Source: Ferrithrix thermotolerans DSM 19514
Lineage (GTDB): Bacteria > Actinomycetota > Acidimicrobiia > Acidimicrobiales > Ilumatobacteraceae
NCBI GenBank assembly: GCA_945878705.1
Contig: CAMCUE010000083.1
Span: forward strand, 1-5,658
Reading direction: 5' to 3'
DNA: 5,658 bases
Part shown: positions 1 to 5,597 of the stretch, in pieces
How positions within the stretch are numbered: position 1 is the first letter of the stretch
Layout of the letters: each line of letters begins with the position of its first letter
The notes under the pieces: generated by a model
What the model saw: only the letters and a program-made list of their open reading frames with translations
Database searches by the model: none
What the model was told of the DNA's origin: nothing
Program-made: the position numbers and the translations under genes

Positions 1-1494
1 TGGGGAGCACCAACAATCACAAACGATGGTGTGTCTATTGCAAAAGAAATCGAACTTGAAGACCCGTACGAGCGGATTGGTGCCGAACTCGTTAAAGAAG
101 TTGCAAAAAAAACTGATGACGTTGCCGGTGACGGAACAACAACAGCAACCGTTCTTGCGTGGAGCATGGTGCACGAAGGATTGCGCAACGTTGCTGCTGG
201 CGCCAACCCAATGAGCATGAAGCGTGGAATCGAAGCCGCTGTTGAGGCTGCAGTTGCCAGCATTAAGGCACTTGCCAAAGTTGTTGACAGCAAAGAGCAA
301 ATTGCTCAGGTTGCGTCAATTTCGGCAGCCGACACAGAAATCGGTCAAATGATTTCAGAAGCGATCGACAAAGTGGGCAAAGACGGTGTGATCACCGTTG
401 AAGAGAGCCAAACATTCGGCATGGAGATGGACTTAGTTGAAGGAATGCGTTTCGACAAGGGTTACATCTCACCGTATTTCGCAACCGACACAGACCGCAT
501 GGAAGCATCACTTGATGATCCATATATTTTGCTCGTTGCAAACAAGATCACTGCAGTTCGAGACATGTTGCCAATCCTTGAAAAAGTTATGCAAGGTGGA
601 CGACCACTCGTAATTATTGCCGAAGACATCGAAGGCGAAGCATTGGCAACGCTGGTTGTAAACAAGATTCGCGGCACCTTCAAGAGCGTTGCTGTTAAAG
701 CACCAGGCTTCGGTGATCGTCGAAAGGCAATGTTGCAAGACATCGCAATTCTTACTGGTGGACAAGTAATCAGCGAAGAAGTTGGTCTCAAACTTGAGAA
801 CGCAACAATGGATCTTCTTGGTAGTGCAAAGAAAGTTGTGATTACAAAAGACGAGACGACAATCATTGAAGGCTCCGGTCCAGAGGCAGACATCAAAGGT
901 CGAATCAGCCAGATCAAAACTGAAATTGATAATACCGACAGCGACTACGACCGCGAGAAGCTTCAAGAGCGTCTCGCCAAGTTGTCCGGCGGTGTTGCAG
1001 TTCTCAAAGTTGGCGCAGCCACAGAAGTTGAACTCAAAGAAAAGAAGCACCGAATCGAAGACGCTGTAAGCACAACAAAGGCAGCGATCGAAGAAGGCGT
1101 TGTGCCTGGCGGCGGCGTTGCATTGCTTCGTGCGCAAGAGGCTGTCGAAAAAATAATGGCAAAACTTGAAGGTGATGAAGCAACTGGTGCGCGAATGGTT
1201 GCGCGTTCATTGTCTGCACCGCTCAAGCAGATTGCCGAAAACGCCGGTCTTGAAGGCGGAGTAGTCGTCGAAAAAGTGAAGAGCATGAAGGGCAATGAAG
1301 GCTTCAATGCTGCCAACGGCGAATATACCGATCTTGTAAAACTCGGAGTGATTGACGCCGCAAAAGTTACGCGTTCTGCATTGCAGAACGCAGCATCAAT
1401 TGCTGCATTGTTCTTGACCACTGAAGCCGTGATTGCTGACAAGCCAGAAGTAAGTGCGCCAGCAATGCCAGGCGGAGGAATGGACGACTACTAA
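1..1494 (+). CDS. groEL: 60-kDa chaperonin GroEL (5'-truncated by window edge)
   Basis: ATP-driven cytosolic folding chaperonin that forms double heptameric rings and works with GroES. The reading frame is open from base 1 and begins [10 protein letters not shown], which aligns to about residue 49 of typical GroEL, so only the extreme N-terminus is missing; 497 of about 545 residues are present. Visible family signatures (numbered from the first visible residue) are the nucleotide-binding loop AGDGTTTAT near 42-50 with the conserved Asp, the apical-domain [12 protein letters not shown] near 235, IEDAV with the conserved Asp at about 354 (equivalent to E. coli D398), and the VVPGGG hinge at about 367-372. 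The C-terminus, MPGGGMDDY, is a short Gly/Met tail rather than the His-rich tail of actinobacterial GroEL1 copies, so this resembles the essential housekeeping type (GroEL2-like). GroES and HrcA/CIRCE sites, if linked, lie outside the window. Identity is near certain; the paralogue assignment is inference. Confidence 0.98.
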   Translation, partial: WGAPTITNDGVSIAKEIELEDPYERIGAELVKEVAKKTDDVAGDGTTTATVLAWSMVHEGLRNVAAGANPMSMKRGIEAAVEAAVASIKALAKVVDSKEQIAQVASISAADTEIGQMISEAIDKVGKDGVITVEESQTFGMEMDLVEGMRFDKGYISPYFATDTDRMEASLDDPYILLVANKITAVRDMLPILEKVMQGGRPLVIIAEDIEGEALATLVVNKIRGTFKSVAVKAPGFGDRRKAMLQDIAILTGGQVISEEVGLKLENATMDLLGSAKKVVITKDETTIIEGSGPEADIKGRISQIKTEIDNTDSDYDREKLQERLAKLSGGVAVLKVGAATEVELKEKKHRIEDAVSTTKAAIEEGVVPGGGVALLRAQEAVEKIMAKLEGDEATGARMVARSLSAPLKQIAENAGLEGGVVVEKVKSMKGNEGFNAANGEYTDLVKLGVIDAAKVTRSALQNAASIAALFLTTEAVIADKPEVSAPAMPGGGMDDY

Positions 1495-1515
1495 ATCGAT
1501 AAAAACGTCGATTTA
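1492..1515 (+). terminator. Weak inverted repeat at groEL stop codon
   Basis: TAAATCGA (1492-1499) and TCGATTTA (1508-1515) form a perfect 8-bp inverted repeat with an 8-nt A-rich loop, and it includes the groEL stop codon. The stem is AT-rich and no U-tract follows, so it is not a convincing intrinsic terminator; it may be a 3'-end stabilising hairpin or chance. Confidence 0.25.
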
Positions 1516-1527
1516 AACCCGTCAGTC

Positions 1528-1533
1528 TAAAAT
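1528..1533 (+). promoter_or_regulatory. Putative -10 box for the AlaX gene (leaderless)
   Basis: TAAAAT fits the TANNNT actinobacterial -10 consensus and ends 7 nt before the ATG at 1541, which would place the transcription start at or next to the start codon. No Shine-Dalgarno precedes the ATG (upstream bases are ATCGCAGTA) and no clear -35 is visible. The same geometry recurs before other genes in the window. Confidence 0.45.
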
Positions 1534-1540
1534 CGCAGTA

Positions 1541-2251
1541 ATGGCAACAGAACTGCTTTATTTAGTCGATGCATATTTAAAAGAATTCGATGCCAAAGTA
1601 ATTGAGGTTCGTGAGAACGCGATTGCTTTAGATCGGACTATTTTTTATCCGACAGGTGGCGGTCAACCCAACGACACAGGTGAGATTGCTGGTGCGCGCG
1701 TAACTGATGTTCGCAAAGAAGGTGAAGTTGTTTGGCACACACTTGAAGCGGGCGATATTCCGTCGCTTGGGGCGACAGTCCACGGTCAGGTTGATTGGGA
1801 TCGTCGGCACAAATTAATGCGAACGCATACGGCAATGCATGTGCTGTGTGGAGTTATTTGGAATCAATGGCAAGTCCCGGTGACGGGCGGAAATATGGAG
1901 CCACTAAGTGCGCGCATGGATTTTGAATTTGACCCGCTACCTGAAGGTTTCGCTCAGACTGTTGAGTCTTTGGTTAATGATGCTTTAGTTGCGAACTATC
2001 CAATCACTGTAAGTTTTCTGCCGCGAGATACGGCAATTTCTGACGCAGATTTAATTCGCACAAAAGTCAACATGATCCCAGAAACAGTTAAAGAAATTCG
2101 TGTAGTTGACATTGTCGGTCTTGATAAACAAGCTGACGGTGGCACCCATGTGCGCTCAACTACCGAGGTTGGCCGAATGAAAGTTCTTAAAACAGAGAGC
2201 AAAGGCAAAGGAAATAAGCGCCTTCGCGTTGAAATTCTTGACGCTATATAA
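1541..2251 (+). CDS. Alanyl-tRNA editing protein, AlaX type
   Basis: Free-standing trans-editing hydrolase related to the editing domain of alanyl-tRNA synthetase; the family deacylates mischarged Ser-tRNA(Ala) (and/or Gly-tRNA(Ala)) in the cytosol. At 236 aa it matches the medium AlaX class, which has an N-terminal beta-barrel followed by the metal-dependent editing core. Visible motifs are FYPTGGGQPNDTG (35-47), the first metal motif HTAMH (H96, H100) and the second motif ADGGTHVRST (198-207, with H203), followed by EVGRMKV and the basic KGKGNKRLR tail segment. The Cys usually four residues before the last His is Asp199 here, so the metal set reads HxxxH...DxxxH. I believe from memory that this Asp variant recurs in bacterial AlaX proteins, but I cannot confirm that here. 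The ATG at 1541 is 46 bp after groEL and is supported by a TAAAAT box 7 nt upstream. It converges on the PAC2 gene. Confidence 0.93.
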   Translation: MATELLYLVDAYLKEFDAKVIEVRENAIALDRTIFYPTGGGQPNDTGEIAGARVTDVRKEGEVVWHTLEAGDIPSLGATVHGQVDWDRRHKLMRTHTAMHVLCGVIWNQWQVPVTGGNMEPLSARMDFEFDPLPEGFAQTVESLVNDALVANYPITVSFLPRDTAISDADLIRTKVNMIPETVKEIRVVDIVGLDKQADGGTHVRSTTEVGRMKVLKTESKGKGNKRLRVEILDAI

Positions 2252-2270
2252 TTTTTGAACTAGCTGCTAA

Positions 2271-3182
2271 TCAGTTGCCGTTTTGTTCGCGAAGAAATTG
2301 TTCAACTTCATCCATTAAATTTCCTGAATCTGCTGGCTCGTCTGAGTCGCCAGCAAAATCAAATTGCAACTGATTATCGTCGACTTCGTCGTCGATGCTG
2401 ATGCCATTATCGGTCATTGTTTCAAGCCGCTCAACATAAGCAACTAGATCTTCATCATCTCGAACTATCGAATCAACTTGCTCTTCATAGCGTTCGATCA
2501 GGTTCATCACGGTTGCTATTGGTGCGGGTGTACCTACAATTTCGCAGGCTCGACGCATCAGTGCCAGGGATGCTTTTGGAGATGGAACTTGGGACGCGTA
2601 AGCAGGTACAGCAGCCCAAAGTGAGGCTGACGGGATTGAACTGTCATCGCATGTATCGTGCAGTATTCCGACGATCCCTGTTGGGCCTTCATATCGAGAT
2701 CGTTGTAAATTAAATCTTTCAATCAGGTCAGCATCGGTTGCAGTGCCAATTATGTGGACGGGTCGACTGTGTGGCACGTCGGCTAGCAACGAGCCAAGTG
2801 TTAAAAACATTGAAGCATTGAATTGTTCTGCAACCGAAATAATTTGGCGTGAGAACAGTTTCCATTTCAGACTTGGCTCGGGGCCAAGAGCAAGAATTAT
2901 GTCTCCTCCTGCGCCGTTGACATGCCATAAGCCGACAGTCGGCCAGACGATTCTGCGTTTGGTGCCATCTTTGAGACGTACATGCGGGCGATCTTTGCTG
3001 TAATCAGTAAATGGTTCTGGATCAATTGTTGCCAGTGGAGTTGCACCCCAACCTTCAACAAGATTATTGACAGCACTTGATGCCGCGTCGGCGGCATCGT
3101 TCCATCCTGTAAACGCGGCAATGAATGTTGGATTCTTTAGTGATGGTTTTGAGAGCCAACGCACATGATCAATCGAGGACAT
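2271..3182 (-). CDS. PAC2 family protein (proteasome assembly chaperone 2-like)
   Basis: Member of the PAC2 superfamily (related to eukaryotic and archaeal proteasome-assembly chaperones), widespread in Actinobacteria, where its exact role is not established. The 303-aa length is usual for the actinobacterial branch. Visible conserved stretches are HVRW at 6-9, AAFTGWNDAADAASS (22-36), PEPFTDY (55-61), RPHVRLKDG (65-73), RRIVWPT (76-82), LGPEPSLKW (99-107), PHSRPV (137-142), YEGPTGIVGILHD (164-176) and PAYASQVPSPKA (193-204). The last roughly 60 residues are strongly acidic with a QLQFDFAGDSD patch, and the protein ends FLREQNGN, so it lacks the C-terminal HbYX motif used by several proteasome-docking chaperones. 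The ATG at 3182 is chosen because MSSIDHVRW matches the usual family N-terminus and a TAGCGT box lies 8 nt upstream. It converges with the AlaX gene over 19 bp and diverges from the GNAT gene. No proteasome genes are visible in the window. Confidence 0.92.
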   Translation of the reverse strand: MSSIDHVRWLSKPSLKNPTFIAAFTGWNDAADAASSAVNNLVEGWGATPLATIDPEPFTDYSKDRPHVRLKDGTKRRIVWPTVGLWHVNGAGGDIILALGPEPSLKWKLFSRQIISVAEQFNASMFLTLGSLLADVPHSRPVHIIGTATDADLIERFNLQRSRYEGPTGIVGILHDTCDDSSIPSASLWAAVPAYASQVPSPKASLALMRRACEIVGTPAPIATVMNLIERYEEQVDSIVRDDEDLVAYVERLETMTDNGISIDDEVDDNQLQFDFAGDSDEPADSGNLMDEVEQFLREQNGN

Positions 3183-3190
3183 TTGTTATG

Positions 3191-3196
3191 ACGCTA
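3191..3196 (-). promoter_or_regulatory. Putative -10 box for the PAC2 gene
   Basis: On the minus strand TAGCGT (plus-strand ACGCTA) ends 8 nt before the PAC2 ATG, with CATAACAA between. It fits TANNNT and predicts a leaderless or nearly leaderless transcript; no Shine-Dalgarno is visible. The same hexamer occurs before the VOC-cupin gene. Confidence 0.4.
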
Positions 3197-3228
3197 TCTA
3201 ATTTCTCGGCCATCGTGTGTAATACAGA

Positions 3229-3234
3229 TACGCT
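3229..3234 (+). promoter_or_regulatory. Putative -10 box for the GNAT-DinB pair
   Basis: TACGCT fits TANNNT and ends 7 nt before the ATG at 3242. It supports that ATG as the true start over the in-frame ATG at 3188 or TTG at 3125. The PAC2 and GNAT boxes face away from each other about 33 bp apart, so the two promoters probably overlap. Confidence 0.4.
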
Positions 3235-3241
3235 AAACGGT

Positions 3242-3679
3242 ATGCCTTCGGCAGTATCTGTTGAAATAGCGTCTCAGGCGTCTGAAGAATTGCTCGCTGC
3301 GTGTCATCGCTTAATTCCACAACTTTCTTCGTCAAGTAAACCGATTACTGCAAGCGAACTTTCAGAAATTGTTGATTGCGATTCAACTTTGATGCTCGTC
3401 GCTAAAATTGATAATCAAATTGTTGGCTTATTGACACTGGCATTATTTCGAATTCCAACTGCGATGCGTGCGTGGATTGAAGACGTCGTGGTTGATTCTG
3501 CGGCGCGTGGTCATGGCGTTGGCGAAGCGCTAAATCAGGCTGCAATTGATGAAGCAAAGCGGCATGGCGCAAAAACAGTTGACTTAACTTCTCGTCCATC
3601 TCGGCAAGCAGCCAACCGCCTTTATCAGCGAATTGGTTTCGTTCAACGCGACACAAATGTGTATCGCTTCAATATCTGA
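3242..3679 (+). CDS. GNAT family N-acetyltransferase
   Basis: Acetyl-CoA-dependent N-acyltransferase of the Gcn5 superfamily; the substrate cannot be told from sequence. With the start at 3242 it is 145 aa, about one GNAT domain. The strands and motifs appear in order: SVEIASQ at the N-terminus (beta 1), LVAKIDNQIVGLLTL (52-66), WIEDVVVDSAARGHGVGEAL (78-97) with the acetyl-CoA pyrophosphate loop RGHGVG at 89-94, LTSRPSRQAANRLYQRIGF (115-133) with the usual general-acid Tyr at 128, and a final TNVYRFNI strand. The frame is open back to TTG 3125 and ATG 3188, but the upstream residues are not GNAT-like, the TTG start would overlap PAC2, and the -10-like box sits just before 3242. It lies 6 bp before the DinB gene, so the two are probably co-transcribed. 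Confidence 0.88.
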   Translation: MPSAVSVEIASQASEELLAACHRLIPQLSSSSKPITASELSEIVDCDSTLMLVAKIDNQIVGLLTLALFRIPTAMRAWIEDVVVDSAARGHGVGEALNQAAIDEAKRHGAKTVDLTSRPSRQAANRLYQRIGFVQRDTNVYRFNI

Positions 3680-3685
3680 AATCGT

Positions 3686-4231
3686 ATGTCGACTTCAAAC
3701 ATCGACGACCAAGGTCGGCCTGAGCCACCGACATCAAGCACCGAAGTAGCGACGCTTCTTGGTTTTCTAGATTTTCAGAGAGCAACCCTTGACTGGAAGT
3801 GTCGTTCACTGACTTCGGAGGAGATGCAGAAAAAAATTGCCGTTTCAACGATGACCTTAGGTGGAATTTTGAAACACATGGCATATGTCGAAAACCATTG
3901 GTTCTCTGACTGGCTGATGGGTCGCGAAAAACTTTCGCCGTGGAGCGAAGTTGATTGGTCGAAAGATTTTGATTGGGATTGGAACTCGGCGGCTAAAGAT
4001 ACTCCAGAGAATCTATTTGAGATATGGCATGGCGCATGTGAACTCTCACGTTCGTTGGTCAATTCTGCTCTCTCAATCGGCGGTGTTGATCAACTTGCTA
4101 AACGCACTTGGCAAGACGGGAATTCGCCGAGTTTGCGTTGGATACTTGTTCACATGATCGAAGAGTATGCACGACATAATGGGCATGCTGACTTGCTTCG
4201 AGAATCAATCGATGGTCAAGTCGGTGAGTGA
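3686..4231 (+). CDS. DinB family protein, DUF664 type (putative thiol-dependent transferase)
   Basis: Four-helix-bundle DinB superfamily protein of the DUF664 subgroup, abundant in Actinobacteria. Relatives include mycothiol-dependent enzymes such as maleylpyruvate isomerase, but the reaction of this subgroup is largely unassigned. At 181 aa it is full length. Characteristic segments are LLGFLDFQRATLDWKC (24-39), STMTLGGILKHMAYVENHWF (54-73) and SLRWILVHMIEEYARHNGHA (149-168), ending IDGQVGE. Putative metal ligands follow the family pattern: H64 in GGILKH and the ExxxH of EEYARH (E160, H164), with H167 nearby. Tryptophans flank the active-site region. The ATG at 3686 is 6 bp after the GNAT stop with no obvious ribosome-binding site. 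A cytosolic, thiol-linked detoxification or modification role is inference from the superfamily. Confidence 0.92.
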   Translation: MSTSNIDDQGRPEPPTSSTEVATLLGFLDFQRATLDWKCRSLTSEEMQKKIAVSTMTLGGILKHMAYVENHWFSDWLMGREKLSPWSEVDWSKDFDWDWNSAAKDTPENLFEIWHGACELSRSLVNSALSIGGVDQLAKRTWQDGNSPSLRWILVHMIEEYARHNGHADLLRESIDGQVGE

Positions 4232-4245
4232 ACGACAACGTTAAG

Positions 4246-4251
4246 TAGCGT
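4246..4251 (+). promoter_or_regulatory. Putative -10 box for the VOC-cupin gene
   Basis: TAGCGT, identical to the box before PAC2, lies in the 30-bp gap after the DinB gene, 7 nt before GTG 4259 and 10 nt before ATG 4262. If it is used, the more upstream in-frame GTG at 4250 lies inside the promoter and is not the start. Read-through from the GNAT-DinB pair is also possible. Confidence 0.35.
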
Positions 4252-4261
4252 GATTGATGTG

Positions 4262-5350
4262 ATGGGTAGCGATAGAAAATCTAGTGATGTTGGTAGTCGC
4301 GCAGAAGTCGTTGTGCCGTGCATTGAACTTGATTCGACCTTGAGTTTTTTTACATCAGAACTTGGGTTTCGTGTCGAGATGATCACTCCGGCCGATAATC
4401 CACATACCGCAATTATCAGTGGCTACGGTGTCCGACTTTGTTTGCGAGTCGGAGGTTCGGGCAAAGATATAACACTGCGACTGAGCGCAGTTGATCGTGT
4501 GCCAGAAATTCTGTATGCCCCAAACGGCACAGCCATAGAAATCACGAATCCGAGGGCTGGTGTTGTCTTGCCCGAGTTACAAGAATCACTAGTAGTTACT
4601 CAACTTTCTAGTGACGCGTCATGGACTATTGGCCGCGCAGGCATGCGCTATCGAGATCTAATTCCGAATCGATTGGGCGGCAGAGTGATCGCGTCTCACA
4701 TTCACATTCCTGTTGGTGGACCAGTGCCTGACTATGTGCACTATCACCGTGTTGCATTTCAAATGATCTTTTGCAAAAGTGGTTGGGTGCGAGTCGTTTA
4801 CGAAGACCAAGGCGAGCCTTTCGTAATGCAGGCTGGCGACTGTGTTCTGCAGCCACCAGAAATTCGTCACCGGGTGCTTGAGAGTTCAGACGATCTTGAA
4901 GTCATTGAAATTGGTTTGCCGGCTGAGCATGAGACATTTGCAGATCACGAGATCACCTTGCCGACATTGACACTTCGCCCAGATCGATATTTCACTGGGC
5001 AGCGTTTTGTTCGCCACGTCGCTGAGCAAACACCTTGGTTGCCGTGGCGTCATTCGGGTTTTGAAGCACGCAACACCGGCATTGATGCAGCGACTAGTGG
5101 TCTGGCAAGCGCTGTAACTGTGCAGGCTAAACAAGGGGCCGTGATGAATCAATCACGACACGAGCATGACTTAATGTTTTTATTTATATTGAGTGGTTCT
5201 GCGAAGTTTGAAGTTGACGCACAAGTTGACGGACAAAAAGACTCAGTTGTTGTTTCAACTGGATCATCGCTAACGCTTCCACACGACTGCAACTATCGCC
5301 TCGAAATCACAACCGACAATACCGAGTTCCTAGTCGTAGAAGTCGCCTAA
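4262..5350 (+). CDS. VOC-like plus double-cupin domain protein, function unknown
   Basis: A fusion of about 362 aa; residue numbers below count from GTG 4250. Residues 18-108 form one glyoxalase/VOC-type module (VVPCIELDSTLSFFTSELGF, then YAPNGTAIEI). Residues 145-225 form a cupin with HIHIPVGGPVPDYVHYH (H164, H166), Gln171 where the cupin Glu usually sits, and GDCVLQPPEIRH (H207). Residues 285-366 form a second, weaker cupin with RHEHD (H304, H306), but Tyr349 at the position of the second-motif His. The linker holds GRAGMRYRDLIPNRLGG and QRFVRH...PWLPWRHSGFEARNTGI. I recognise this as a conserved family of cupin-domain proteins without an assigned reaction; cupins and VOC proteins often bind a divalent metal and act as dioxygenases, isomerases or sugar/ligand binders. 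No signal peptide or membrane segment is visible. Start candidates are GTG 4250, GTG 4259 and ATG 4262; ATG 4262 is preferred, with 4259 nearly as good. It may be co-transcribed with the DinB gene. Confidence 0.85.
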   Translation: MGSDRKSSDVGSRAEVVVPCIELDSTLSFFTSELGFRVEMITPADNPHTAIISGYGVRLCLRVGGSGKDITLRLSAVDRVPEILYAPNGTAIEITNPRAGVVLPELQESLVVTQLSSDASWTIGRAGMRYRDLIPNRLGGRVIASHIHIPVGGPVPDYVHYHRVAFQMIFCKSGWVRVVYEDQGEPFVMQAGDCVLQPPEIRHRVLESSDDLEVIEIGLPAEHETFADHEITLPTLTLRPDRYFTGQRFVRHVAEQTPWLPWRHSGFEARNTGIDAATSGLASAVTVQAKQGAVMNQSRHEHDLMFLFILSGSAKFEVDAQVDGQKDSVVVSTGSSLTLPHDCNYRLEITTDNTEFLVVEVA

Positions 5351-5353
5351 AAA

Positions 5354-5403
5354 TGGAGCCCGAGGCGGGAATTGGACCCGCGACCTACGCATTACGAGTG
5401 CGT
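5354..5403 (-). pseudogene. 3' half of tRNA-Thr(CGU), probable integration (att) scar
   Basis: On the minus strand this reads as a tRNA from the anticodon arm to the 3' end. The parts are stem ACGCA/TGCGT (5399-5403 with 5387-5391) around loop CTCGTAA with anticodon CGT (5394-5396), variable loop AGGTC, T-stem GCGGG/CCCGC (5377-5381 with 5365-5369) around loop TCCAATT, acceptor strand CTCGGGC (5358-5364), discriminator T and encoded CCA (5354-5356). Upstream on the minus strand there is no D-arm and no GCCCGAG acceptor partner, so it cannot fold into a full tRNA. The T-loop carries C where position 55 is normally T, consistent with loss of function. It begins 3 nt after the VOC-cupin stop codon. 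The fragment fits the attachment-site duplicate left when an element integrates at a tRNA 3' end; the intact copy would lie to the right. Confidence 0.8.
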
Positions 5404-5485
5404 TCAATAGATATGTATGCGACTATCCACGAACAGAAGATGTTTATAAATATAGGGATGATGTTGTTATGAACTTGCTCGAACT

Positions 5486-5555
5486 CTGCTGAATGAGAGC
5501 GGATGTTCCGTAAATGTTCAGTAGACCCCCCATCCTTAAACGAGTCTTTCAGCAG
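5486..5555. repeat. 8-bp inverted repeat, widely spaced
   Basis: CTGCTGAA (5486-5493) is repeated inverted as TTCAGCAG (5548-5555), 54 nt apart. In element ends next to a tRNA att site such repeats can be recombinase or excisionase binding sites, but an 8-bp match over this distance could also be chance. Confidence 0.35.
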
Positions 5556-5557
5556 TC

Positions 5558-5597
5558 GTGGGCCGAGGTGTTACCCACCGAGGCAACAATCGCCCAC
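5558..5597. repeat. Nested GC-rich hairpin
   Basis: An outer 6-bp stem GTGGGC (5558-5563) / GCCCAC (5592-5597) encloses a second 4-bp stem GGTG (5567-5570) / CACC (5576-5579) with loop TTACC, and CCGAGG occurs twice (5563-5568 and 5578-5583). It could be an RNA hairpin at the 3' end of a transcript or a protein-binding site. No T-tract follows directly on either strand, so it is not called an intrinsic terminator. Confidence 0.35.

Noticed and set aside
508..1442. Long minus-strand frames opposite groEL
   Set aside because: Their translations are low-complexity, Ser/Thr/Ala- or Cys/Phe-rich shadows of the groEL codons with no family resemblance, and the plus frame is unambiguous GroEL.
2252..2270. 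Bidirectional terminator between the AlaX and PAC2 genes
   Set aside because: The 19-bp gap has only a 5-T run and very short inverted matches. No stable stem followed by a U-tract is visible for either direction.
3188..3241. Upstream start of the GNAT gene at ATG 3188
   Set aside because: The added 18 residues do not look like GNAT sequence, and it would leave only 5 bp to the divergent PAC2 start. The -10-like box at 3229-3234 falls inside the extension.
5354..5460. Intron-split or complete tRNA-Thr
   Set aside because: The anticodon arm is uninterrupted, which excludes the usual anticodon-loop intron. No D-arm or GCCCGAG acceptor half appears in the rest of the window.
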